NCBI GenBank assembly: GCA_945861635.1
Contig: CAMAWH010000043.1
Location: 1-42,003, forward strand
DNA from: Klebsiella pneumoniae
GTDB taxonomy: Bacteria > Myxococcota_A > UBA796 > SXON01
DNA: 42,003 bases
Direction of reading: 5' to 3'
Shown here in pieces: positions 25,015-33,360 of this stretch (the first letter of the stretch is position 1; each line of letters begins with the position of its first letter). The notes under the pieces are model-generated. The model had not been told where the DNA came from. It did no database searches and saw nothing but the letters and a program-made list of their open reading frames with translations. A program made the position numbers and the translations under genes.

Positions 25015-27125
25015 GTGCGGATCACGGCGCCAGCGGAGGCGAGTGATGCCTTCCGAGGCGTCTCGTGCGCGGTCGCGAATGCGTCGGGGGGCGGCGCCAC
25101 GGATTGCGAATGTCTGGCGTGCGCGCAGGCGCGCGCCGGAGCGTTCCGGACGGACACGTCTCGAATGCACGGAGCCGGCGGGCTGAACCCGCAGAGCCAC
25201 GCCGCGCGTCGCGTTCCGTTGGGCGCTCGGCAAGGCGCGCTGCAACACGGTGCGCCGCGGCCCCAGAGTGGTGGCTGCCGCGCATAGACCCACGCCTTGT
25301 CGGTGCGCAGTTCGACGCTGTCGTGTCGGACGCGTTCGGCGGTGTTTCGCCGTATATGGCGGACGGGGCGAAAATTGCCACCGACCCGCCCGACGCCGAC
25401 GTGCTGCGCATGGGTGCCAACGCATGGGCCGGGCAGGCGTTCACCGATCCCGAGGATTGCGGCTACGTGTTCCAAGGCTACGCACTGCCGCTACACGACC
25501 CCTTCGAGAATCGCATGTTCGACGCGGCGCACTGCTCGTCGGCGTCGGCGCTCGGCTACCACGTCAATACGGCAAGCACGCACACGGTGAAGGTAGCCGG
25601 GCGCTGGCGGATGTACATTCCGGAGCCGCGGGTTGCCGCGGATGAACCGTCCGAGGCAACCGCATGGCTTCCGTGGCCGCGCTCTCTCCCCGACGCGACC
25701 ACGGCGACGCCGGTTGAGCGTTACCCCGACGACTGGTCGGACAGCTCCCCCCGGTTTTCGGCGAACTACATTTCATTTGTGGATTCGCCGGACGGGAGCC
25801 TGACCTTTCCCGTCTACGCCCCGATCGTGCCGGTCAAGGCCCTGGATACCGCCGGATGCGCCGCGGAGTTCGCTACGGAGTATGCGATCTGGACCAAGGC
25901 CGGGTGGACCCCGACGGCAATTCCGAGTCGGAACGAGGCCACGGACGTGGCCGTCGATGGGTTGTACACGATCTACCGCGACCCCAGCGTGATTGACCTC
26001 TTCGCCTCGTACGGACTCTATCTGATGATCGTCGTGGAGTGTCGGTCGACGGCGGCCACACCAGAGGAAGTCACCACGTGTCATCCGTGCATCCACAGCA
26101 GCACCGACGGCTGCGACACGTACGCATACACCCGGATAGTCTTGTTTGCCTCGACGTCGCCTGACTTTCCGGAGGTGACCGCCCTGGACGGAACGTGGCC
26201 GGATCCGAAGAACTGGACGCGCGCCGTCGTGCTCCTGGACGGGGGCGGCGATCCCGTCGCAGGAACCATTCCCGATGAGAACTACGGTGTGCCGAGCGTG
26301 ACGCTCAGTCCAGATGGGAACTATTTATTGTTGTATGCGGGGATTGGTCCGCCCGACACCAGCGATCCCTTGTGGGCGCCGTCTCGGATCGCCGCGCGGT
26401 ACGGCCCCAGGCCGCCACCGCTGGGGACTGGTCTTTCAGGTTTCGCGATTTCCTTGTCCAACCTGATGTACGCGCTGGGCAACATTGAGTATTGGGAAGC
26501 GGTTGGCGTGGAGCAATTCGCGGAGGAGGCGCGCAGCACGATCACCGCCGTCGTCGACGCCAGCTATCAGGGCGAGGTCGTCCTCTCGACGGGCGAGTTG
26601 GACGCCCCCGGCGCAAAGTTCCATCAACTCCAAAACCTCGATCCCCAGTTCACCCTGATTGGCGGTCAGGTGTGGGCGCACTTCGTTGCAACCGACTCTG
26701 CGGAGTGCCCGGACGCGGATCCACCTGTGGGAAACGATTGTGCTCGCGAGGTACATCAGGTGCGTCGTGCGCGTGCGATCACCGTCACGCCGACTACGAC
26801 GGCACCGCAGGGGTTTTCGGACGACGCGTGCGATCTGCTGAACGATGGTCGGATGATCTCGCCGCAAACCCCCTTCGCGCTTTTCCGGAGCCCGGACCGC
26901 TGCTTCAAGCTGCTGGACATGAACGCGCTCATCGGCGCCGTCGGCTTTGGGCTCACCCGTGACCCGGACGTCGCCGAATTGGACGACGGCACCATTCGCA
27001 TCTCCTTTGCCGGCGCATCGTCGGCGGAAGCGGGCGCGAACATCGGCCAGGGGCTCATGTTCGCCAGCCATGCCCCGGCTATTCAGGTTGGCAAACCATA
27101 CTTCGGCGGCGGACTTTTGAAGTGA
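25015..27125 (+). pseudogene. Module gene 2, copy 2: Cys-containing unknown protein, apparent frameshift near the N-terminus
   Basis: The body (about 25260-27125) aligns along its whole length with copy 1 (PEWWLPRIDPRLVGAQF, GANAWAGQAFTDPEDCGYVFQGYALPLHDP, GYHVNTASTHTVKV, NYISFVDSPDG, AIPSRNEATD, NWTRAVVLLDGGGDPV, QLQNLDPQFTLIGG, GFGLTRDPDVAELDDGTIRISFAG). The Cys-rich N-terminus is in another frame: from GTG 25015 that frame reads VSCAVANASGGGATDCECLACAQARA, matching copy 1, and then stops at 25287. A change between about 25140 and 25255 would join them. In the body's own frame an upstream ATG exists at 25065 but gives unrelated residues. The N-terminal Cys have partly been lost. If a downstream start is used, the body could still be made. 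Its stop overlaps the next GTG. Confidence 0.65.
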
Positions 27126-28930
27126 TCGCCCATGCGCCGGCTTTGGCTCTGGCGCTCCTCGGCTGTACTGGGTCCTTGCCTGCCGGCAAATACGAGGCGG
27201 CACCGGGCACGGGCGGTGGCATCGATACGGGGCGGACCCTCGACCCCGGCCCGATCGATGATACCGGCGACTCCGGCCCGATCGACGACAGTGCCGCAGA
27301 TTCAGCCGCCTGCATCCCGTCACAACCCGAACCATGCATCCCCGACACGGGCGTGTGCGATGGATGCCCGGCGGGGGGAACCGCACGAGCGTGTGACGAA
27401 CCGATTCCATGGGCGCCACCCGTGGATGGAAACGAACGATTCGACCGTAGCAACGTCGTCGATTGTGCGGTGAGCGCCACGACCGCGCGTGGGGACCGGC
27501 ACTTCGATTGCGCGGACGCATTTCTGGCCTGGCCTTATCTGCTGGGAGGCGAGGAGGGAGCGCTCGTGTTTGGTGCCGATTGGCTCGGGGATCTCGACAA
27601 CGACGGTTTGACCGATCTATCCTTTCAGCGAAGCACGGCCTATTGGAAGGCGGACAATTCATTGAGCACGGCGCTTGTCTACGCGGGCCGCCGGCTGCGC
27701 TCCGGTGATTTGGCATCGGAAACCGACGCAGTTGGCATGCTGGACCTCGTGCCGGCAACGGGCGCAGGAGACGTCGATGGAGACGGTTTGGACGATTTCC
27801 TCCTGCTGCTCGGGCTCGGGGATAACGACATCCGCGGAATTGGACTTACTTCCGGAAGATCCCGGGACGAGGGCGCCGAACTCCGGTGGGCTGAGCCCGA
27901 CGTCTACTGGACCTTTGAGGAGTACCGTGGCGCTGGAACGCTAGGTCTCGGTCCGTTCCACGTCGGGATGGCTGACACCGGCGATGTAACGGGTGATAGG
28001 ACGGCGGACCTCCTGTTTTCGGACTGGAACCGGGACACTGCCCTTTCCCAGGTGTACCTTCTGGCGGGCGGGCCTGAGCTCCTACGTGGCGGGTCGGCCT
28101 GGGACGCGGCGGCTTGGCGTTTTTTGGAACATTGGCCCGAGGGAGCACCGGACGTTGGCGTGCTGGCCCGTGTGGTTGGCGATCTGGACGGCGACGGCGT
28201 GGACGAGATCGGTTTGATCGACGCGCCGGAAGACTGGCCGGCCGGGGGCCGAGGGTGGCGGTTCGGTACCGCATCCCTGAGCGTCCTGCCGCCGTGCGAC
28301 TACGCGGTTTCGGATGTGATCGGCACGGCCCTCGCCGTTCCCGACGCCGCGCCGACGGGCACGAACCTGGGGTTTCGGCCCGATGACGGACAAGCGTTCG
28401 CTCTGGCCCGCGGCGGGGACGTCAACGGAGATGGCGCTGACGATGTGGTGGTCGGCGGTTCGGTGGCGGACGGTGACGGCGGACAACCGGTGCTCTGGAT
28501 CTTGTATGGCGGCGAGACTTGGCTGGCCGCCGGCGGAAACCTTTCTGGCAACGCTGATCGCATCGAGTTTCCATTCGTGCCTGCCGACACGACGCTTCGC
28601 GCGCCGACGTTTGAGCAGATTGCACGGATCGACCTCGACGCGAACGGGATCGACGACATCGTCGTTGGTGGAATGCTCACCGAAGGCTTCGGGCGGGCGG
28701 CTTGGGCGACGATCATTCCCGGCCTCTCCGGTGGCCTTCGCGGAGTCCATGCCTGCGACGATCCCGCGTTCCCTGTCATCCTCGCCGACGATGACTATTA
28801 CGTCGTCCCTGCCCGGCACTCCGGCGATCTCGACGACGACGGTTTCGAGGACCTTGTGCTCACCGCAATTAGCGTCTACGACGACGATCCCCTGTCGGTG
28901 GGGATTTTCTACGGCGGAGCATTCCCGTGA
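27122..28930 (+). CDS. Module gene 3, copy 2: FG-GAP lipoprotein with CDGC motif
   Basis: 602 aa from GTG 27122, overlapping the previous stop (GTGA). Leader MIAHAPALALALLGC (lipobox, Cys15), then a linker with repeated DDTGDSGPIDDS-type phrases, then CIPDTGVCDGCPAGG and RACDEPIPWAPP. The FG-GAP repeats (GDLDNDGLTDLSFQ, GDVDGDGLDDFLLL, GDLDGDGVDEIGLI, GDVNGDGADDVVVGG, GDLDDDGFEDLVLT) and the LSVGIFYGGAFP ending match copy 1. Intact, outer-membrane lipoprotein predicted. Its stop overlaps a GTG that opens the remnant of a third module gene 2. Confidence 0.85.
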   Translation: MIAHAPALALALLGCTGSLPAGKYEAAPGTGGGIDTGRTLDPGPIDDTGDSGPIDDSAADSAACIPSQPEPCIPDTGVCDGCPAGGTARACDEPIPWAPPVDGNERFDRSNVVDCAVSATTARGDRHFDCADAFLAWPYLLGGEEGALVFGADWLGDLDNDGLTDLSFQRSTAYWKADNSLSTALVYAGRRLRSGDLASETDAVGMLDLVPATGAGDVDGDGLDDFLLLLGLGDNDIRGIGLTSGRSRDEGAELRWAEPDVYWTFEEYRGAGTLGLGPFHVGMADTGDVTGDRTADLLFSDWNRDTALSQVYLLAGGPELLRGGSAWDAAAWRFLEHWPEGAPDVGVLARVVGDLDGDGVDEIGLIDAPEDWPAGGRGWRFGTASLSVLPPCDYAVSDVIGTALAVPDAAPTGTNLGFRPDDGQAFALARGGDVNGDGADDVVVGGSVADGDGGQPVLWILYGGETWLAAGGNLSGNADRIEFPFVPADTTLRAPTFEQIARIDLDANGIDDIVVGGMLTEGFGRAAWATIIPGLSGGLRGVHACDDPAFPVILADDDYYVVPARHSGDLDDDGFEDLVLTAISVYDDDPLSVGIFYGGAFP

Positions 28931-29088
28931 AGGGCGTGGGGCACAGCGACGGAACCCTCCGCATCTCGTTCGCCGGCGCCTCCTCGGAAGCGGACGGTGC
29001 AAACATCGGCCAGGGCCTGATGTACGCCACGCAGGTCCCGGCGATTCGTTCGACCAGGCGCGTTCCCACTCGTGGCCCCTTCAAGTGA
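28927..29088 (+). pseudogene. Remnant of a third module gene 2 (last ~50 residues)
   Basis: GTG 28927 overlaps the stop of the preceding FG-GAP gene and opens a 53-codon frame. From SDGTLRISFAGASSEADGAN through IGQGLMYATQVPAIR it matches the C-terminus of the 697-aa protein (DDGTIRISFAGSSSEAEGAN). The rest of a third gene 2 and all of a third gene 1 are missing, so module 3 was truncated from its 5' side. The GTGA coupling to the following FG-GAP gene is retained (29085-29088). Confidence 0.8.
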
Positions 29089-30823
29089 CCACGCCTTCGC
29101 CGCCCCTCGCGTTGCTGCTCCTTGGCTGCGGAGGGGCGGCCACAACTCAGACGGGGAGTTCGACTCCAACGACATCGAGGACAGTGGGCTGGACTCGGCC
29201 GCGTGCGTCCCGTCCCAGGCCGACCCGTGTGTTCCCGACACGGGCGTGTGCGACGGTTGTCCGGCCACGACCGCGGTGCGGCCATGCGATGAACCAATCC
29301 CGTGGGCGCCCGCGGCAGCGGAAAACGCGCGGTTCGATAGAAGCGCCTCGGTCGACTGTGCGGTGAGCCCCACGACGGCGTATGGCGATCGCCACTTTGC
29401 CTGTGCGGATGCGCTACTTGTGTGGCCTTACCTGTCAGGAGGCACGGCGGGAATTTGGGCGTACGGCGCCGATTGGCTCGGAGACCTCGACAACGACGGG
29501 CTCGCGGATCTCTCGTTCCAACGACTCACTGCTTATTGGTTGGTCGACGACTCACTGAGCGCTGCGCTCATTTATGGTGGCCGGCGTCTCAGCGCGGGTG
29601 ACCTGGAATCGCAGGCGGATGCGGTGGGAGTGTTGGACCTCGTCCCGGTGACGGCCGCGGGAGATGTCGATGGCGGCGGACTCGACGACATCCTCCGCGC
29701 GGTCTTTATCGCAGGCGAATCGCCAATTTTCGGATTTGGCCTCATGTCGGGACGGTCCAGAGAGGATGGCGGCGGGCTGGATTGGCCACAGCCCGCCGAA
29801 TACTGGACCGTCGAGGACGAGCGCCGTCTGGTTACGCTCGGTCTGGGTCCGGCGGGTCTGGCGATGGTCGACGCGGGCGACTTAACGGGCGACGGCGTTG
29901 GCGACTTGGTGTTTTCCGAACGCGCCGAGGATACGCACCTGACGCAGGCGCATACCTATGTTTTGGCCGGCGGCCCCGACCTGGTGCCCACAGGCTCGGC
30001 ATGGGACGCCGCGAGCTGGCGGTTTTCCGAACGGTGGGCCGCCGACGCCCCGGCGGTGGAGGTGGTGGGCCGCGCGGCCGGTGATCTGGATGGCGACGGC
30101 GCTGATGAACTGGGGATGCTCGACGCGCCGAGGTCTTGGCCGGTCGGCGGCCGTGGATGGCGCTTCGGGACGGCATCGCTCGACGGCTTGGCCGCGTGTA
30201 CCTATGTCGTCGCCGATGTCATTGGCAGCTCGCTCGCGGTTCCCGACGCTACGCCCAACGATCTTCCCCTTGCCAACAAGGCTGAGAAGTTCGCGATTTC
30301 GCGCGCCGGCGACCTCAACGGGGATGGCCTCGACGATGTCGTCGTCGTCGGCTCGGTGGCTGCGGACGACACGGGGCAACCGGTGCTCTGGTTCCTGTAC
30401 GGCGGCGAACCCTGGCTGTCGGCGGGCGGCAACCTGGCTGGCAACCCTGACCGCATCGAATTTCCGGTCGTGCCCGCGTCCACGAACGTGCGGACGCCCG
30501 CGTTCGATCAGATCGCGCGAATCGACCTCGACGCGAATGCGATTGACGACGTGGTCATCGGCGGGATGATGGCCGAGTCCTTCGGTAGAGCCGCCTGGGC
30601 AACCATCATTCCCGGCGTCGCGGGAGGCCTGCGCGGCGTCCACGCCGGCGACGATCCCGCGTTCCCCATCGTCCTCGCCGACGACGACGACTACGTCGTC
30701 CCGGCCCGACACTCCGGCGATCTCGATGCTGACGGGTTCGAGGATCTCGTGCTGACTGCCATGGCCACCTACGACGACGAGCCCCTGTCCGTCGGCATCT
30801 TCTACGGCGGTGCGTTTCCGTGA
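29085..30823 (+). pseudogene. Module gene 3, copy 3: FG-GAP lipoprotein with signal peptide out of frame
   Basis: GTG 29085 opens VTTPSPPLALLLLGCGGAA, a lipoprotein leader in the expected place, but that frame runs into non-family sequence and stops at 29366. The body (DSAACVPSQADPCVPDTGVCDGC, CDEPIPWAPA, then FG-GAP loops such as GDLDNDGLADLSFQ, GDLNGDGLDDVVVVG and GDLDADGFEDLVLT, ending LSVGIFYGGAFP) is in a different frame, open from about 29072 to 30823. A one-base loss or two-base gain at about 29130-29175 explains it. The body could be translated from ATG 29072, but the product would have no export signal. One Ca loop is also weakened (GDVDGGGLDD). Confidence 0.75.
30801..30823 (+). repeat. 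23-bp direct repeat, left copy (FG-GAP 3' end)
   Basis: Identical to 31715-31737; both are the last codons of an FG-GAP module gene (FYGGAFP-stop). Together they bracket the nucleotidyltransferase pair. Confidence 0.9.
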
Positions 30824-30881
30824 GGGGGCGTTTGTCGCACCCAGTCACGCTGGACGTCATCGCGGGGATACAATCACAGCG

Positions 30882-31121
30882 ATGATCACCGACACCAGCC
30901 CCGGCGCCCGAGCCGTCCTCACGGGTCTTTACCGGAAGGCAGGGCCCGAGCGGTGCTTGCGGATGGCGCTGCAGATGTCCGAGGACTACCGCGCCATCGC
31001 CGCGTCCGGGATTCGTTTCCGGCGACCCGACGCAACCGAAGCCGAGGTGCGGCGCGAGCTGGCGCGGATGTATCTGGGGCGGGAACTCGCCGACCGCGTG
31101 TTCGGGCCCGAGCAGACGTGA
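30882..31121 (+). CDS. Small partner protein of a nucleotidyltransferase pair
   Basis: 79 aa from ATG 30882. The protein is helical and charged: LTGLYRKAGPERCLRMALQMSEDYRAIAASGIRFRRPDATEAEVRRELARMYLGRELADRVF. The ordering 'R...AL.MSED.RA.A..GIR.R.PDATE.EVR.ELAR..LG.ELA' is one I associate with small hypothetical proteins encoded just upstream of nucleotidyltransferase-fold proteins in myxobacteria and cyanobacteria; this is from memory. The stop overlaps the GTG of the next gene (GTGA at 31118-31121). A toxin-antitoxin or abortive-infection-like pair is an inference from arrangement only. Confidence 0.75.
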   Translation: MITDTSPGARAVLTGLYRKAGPERCLRMALQMSEDYRAIAASGIRFRRPDATEAEVRRELARMYLGRELADRVFGPEQT

Positions 31122-31687
31122 CGCAGCCGGTAGGCATCGAACCCTTCCTCGGGCACCTCGCCCACGCCCTCGAGGCCGCCGGGGTGGAGTACGCCGTGGT
31201 CGGCTCGGTCGCGAGCAGCTTCCACGGCGAGCCGCGAGGAACGCAGGACATCGACATCGTCGCGCGAATCCTGCTATGCGACGTCGCGAACCTGGCCAGG
31301 CAGTTTCCCGAGGAGGACTTCTACTTCGACCGCGACATGGTCCTGGACAGCATCCGGTCCCGTCAGCCCTTCAACATCATCGACCTCCGAACGATGTGGA
31401 AAGCCGACATCATCCTCCCTAGCGAGCCCTACGCCAGCGAGCAACTGGCGCGTCGGCAGCGGGTTCAGCTGGCCGGAGTGACGGTGTACGTGGCGACCGC
31501 GGAGGACACGGTGATCTCCAAGATGCGCTGGTCGAAGCTGGCCGAGTCCGACCGACAGCTCAACGATGTCGCGGGCATCCTCCGCGTGAGGGGCACCGCT
31601 CTGGATCGTGCGCTGATCTCCGCGCTCGTGACGCGGTTCGACCTTGAAGCCCAGTGGGTCAAGGCACTGGCAATCTCCGCGAGCTGA
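31118..31687 (+). CDS. Nucleotidyltransferase-fold protein (DUF6036/AbiEii-like)
   Basis: 189 aa from GTG 31118, chosen because of the overlap with the previous stop and because EPFLGHLAHALEAAGVEYAVVGSVASSFHG begins soon after. The G-S/G-x-A...GxxRxTxDIDI signature of minimal nucleotidyltransferases is present as VVGSVASSFHGEPRGTQDIDIVARI, with the two metal-binding Asp in DID. Downstream come NIIDLRTMWKADIIL (third Asp region), VYVATAEDTVISKMRWSKLAESDRQLNDVAGIL, typical of AbiEii/DUF6036 proteins. Probably cytoplasmic, acting with the 79-aa protein. It may modify tRNA or protein by NMP transfer, as known for related toxins, but this is not established here. Confidence 0.82.
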   Translation: MTQPVGIEPFLGHLAHALEAAGVEYAVVGSVASSFHGEPRGTQDIDIVARILLCDVANLARQFPEEDFYFDRDMVLDSIRSRQPFNIIDLRTMWKADIILPSEPYASEQLARRQRVQLAGVTVYVATAEDTVISKMRWSKLAESDRQLNDVAGILRVRGTALDRALISALVTRFDLEAQWVKALAISAS

Positions 31688-31697
31688 GCGGATATCA

Positions 31698-31737
31698 CCT
31701 GTCCGTAGGGATTTTCTACGGCGGTGCGTTTCCGTGA
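31698..31737 (+). pseudogene. Residual 3' tail of an FG-GAP module gene
   Basis: About 40 bp reading LSVGIFYGGAFP-stop lie 11 bp after the nucleotidyltransferase, with no gene body upstream. Its last 23 bp (31715-31737) repeat 30801-30823 exactly, while 31731 onward continues into the same intergenic sequence that follows module 1. It marks the original end of a module into which the nucleotidyltransferase pair was placed. Confidence 0.8.
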
Positions 31738-31765
31738 CCCGCCGCCCCGCACCGCGGATCCGTGT

Positions 31766-31937
31766 ACCGGGCCGCTCGCGGCCCGGGCGCCGCCGACCGC
31801 CCCACGAAGCATTGACCGCGTGTGGCGCCCAACGTCTGGTTCGGGGAATCATGCGACCGCGCAGAGTGTAGTTCAGCGTGTCACCGAGGCGCTCTCCGAA
31901 ATCGTCAACTCGCCGTCGAGGATGGGTCGCCCGCGGT
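31766..31937. repeat. Array-edge repeat, copy C (includes hairpin and hydrolase 3' end)
   Basis: 31766-31894 matches 24198-24326 (128 of 129), and 31859-31937 matches 19537-19615 (79 of 79). The hairpin arms at 31767-31775 and 31778-31786 form a likely bidirectional terminator between the array and the convergent hydrolase gene. This is the only copy still attached to a whole hydrolase gene, so it is presumably the ancestral one. Confidence 0.9.
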
Positions 31938-32907
31938 CATCGCCTTGCGACGCCCATGCCCACGCGAGCACGGTTCCATCGATGATGCGGAAGCCCTCGT
32001 CGCGATCCATGGTGACGTTTTCCATTTGATCCGCGAAGGCCGTGAAGCTCAGATGCCCGGCGCCGTCGAGCGTCACGCGGCGGTTCTCTCCCCCGGACAA
32101 TTCGAACCAGATGACGTCCGCCTCGGAGCCCGGGCCCTGATCCTCGGTGGCGGTCATGTGCAGGAACGGGCCGATTCCTGCCAAGCCGTCGTCGAAGAAG
32201 AGGTCGCTGTCACCCGGGGCCATGGCGGTGAACGCGGCGATCCGGTCGTCGAGAAAGCCGGCGTCGAACATCGCGGCCTGACCGTCGGTCCACGTCGAGC
32301 AGAACGACGACGCCGTGGCCGGGCACTGGGCCGTGTCGTACCGACCGCCCGCGAGCGCGAACATCGTGTATCCGCCGAAGCTGTGGCCCATGGCAAACAC
32401 GTTGTCGGAGGTGACGTTCAGCGCAAGGTCGGGCGCCGCGTCGATCACGGCGGAAATGTCGTGGGGGCGCTGGAGGTAGATGGACGTGGCGCGGTCGGAG
32501 CCGTCGAGCGTCGTGTTGCCCGTGTGATCGGGGGCGAGGACGACCCAGCCGTGTGTCGCGAGGTGCTCCATCAAGAACGCCGTGCTTTCGGCGTAGCCCT
32601 GGTGGCCGTGGCTGAACACCGCGAGCGGGTGCGTACCCGTCGTCACCGTGGCGCCGTCGAACACGCCGGGCGCCGCGATGCTGCCACGGAAGTAGCTGGC
32701 TTCGGGGCCGGTCTCGTCGTCGGTCGGGTACCATGCGGCCACGCGCAGCGTGCGATCTTGCGTTGCGGCGGGGTCGGGGTAGGTCAGGAACGACTCGCGA
32801 TACCCGACGTGGTGGGGGCCGGGCGACGTGACGAGCGTGAGGAGGTCGATGTCATCGGCGGAGTCGGACGCGTCGGGCGGGGGCGCGCAGGCAAGGAGCA
32901 GGAGCAT
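31873..32907 (-). CDS. Alpha/beta-hydrolase lipoprotein (PAF-acetylhydrolase/dienelactone-hydrolase-like)
   Basis: 344 aa. Very short leader MLLLLAC with lipobox Cys7, then a Pro/Asp/Ser linker. The hydrolase core shows RTLRVAAWYPTDD, HPLAVFSHGHQGYAESTAFLMEHLATHGWVVLAPDHTGNT (oxyanion region and strand), HDISAVIDAA, the nucleophile elbow VFAMGHSFGGYTMFALAGG (GHSFGG, 174-179; Ser176), and a late GAGHLSFTAF that can supply the catalytic His. It probably hydrolyses an ester substrate at the cell envelope. The last 20 or so residues (GRPILDGELTISESASVTR) fall in the array-edge repeat and may not be original to the family. Confidence 0.87.
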   Translation of the reverse strand: MLLLLACAPPPDASDSADDIDLLTLVTSPGPHHVGYRESFLTYPDPAATQDRTLRVAAWYPTDDETGPEASYFRGSIAAPGVFDGATVTTGTHPLAVFSHGHQGYAESTAFLMEHLATHGWVVLAPDHTGNTTLDGSDRATSIYLQRPHDISAVIDAAPDLALNVTSDNVFAMGHSFGGYTMFALAGGRYDTAQCPATASSFCSTWTDGQAAMFDAGFLDDRIAAFTAMAPGDSDLFFDDGLAGIGPFLHMTATEDQGPGSEADVIWFELSGGENRRVTLDGAGHLSFTAFADQMENVTMDRDEGFRIIDGTVLAWAWASQGDDRGRPILDGELTISESASVTR

Positions 32908-32970
32908 CGGGGAAGCCTACCCGACCGCGTGTGGTATGGATCGTGCTTGTGCAGTTGGTGGAGGCAATCC

Positions 32971-33354
32971 ATGCTCACCCGTCGTACCCGTGCGCTCTCT
33001 CCCTTGCTGGTTTTGGTGTTTGCGGCGTGCGAGGAGGGAGAGGTCGTCTGTGACACCTCGGCATCCGCGTCGGTCACGGTCACCGTCGTGGACGCAGATG
33101 GCGCCGCCGTTTCGGGAGAGGCTGTGACGTGGTCGGCCGACGGTGGCGAGTTCGCCGCGTGTGATGGCCTCGGCGACACCTGGGCATGCGGGTGGGAGGT
33201 CGCCGGCACGCTCACCGTGCGCGTCGAGGCGGAGGGATTTTTGGCAGCAGAGGAAGTCGTCCACATCACGCAGGGCACCTGCCACGTCGATCAGCAGCAG
33301 ATCACGGTGCAACTGGAGCCCGAGGCCGGGGATAGCGGCGACTCGGGGGTGTGA
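32971..33354 (+). CDS. Small lipoprotein with carboxypeptidase-regulatory-like (Ig-fold) domain
   Basis: 127 aa from ATG 32971; GGAGG at 32959-32963 is a good ribosome-binding site at suitable spacing. Leader MLTRRTRALSPLLVLVFAAC with a positive n-region and lipobox FAAC. The mature part reads as one beta-sandwich repeat: SASVTVTVVDADGAAVSGEAVTWSADGG, WACGWEVAGTLTVRVEAEGFLAAEEVVHI, the usual 'V.DadGaPV.ga.V.w' and 'G.ytVrv.a.Gf' phrases. Four Cys may form two disulfides. It ends in a DSGDSGV tail. Role unknown; divergent from the hydrolase. Confidence 0.82.
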   Translation: MLTRRTRALSPLLVLVFAACEEGEVVCDTSASASVTVTVVDADGAAVSGEAVTWSADGGEFAACDGLGDTWACGWEVAGTLTVRVEAEGFLAAEEVVHITQGTCHVDQQQITVQLEPEAGDSGDSGV

Positions 33355-33360
33355 GGGGCC

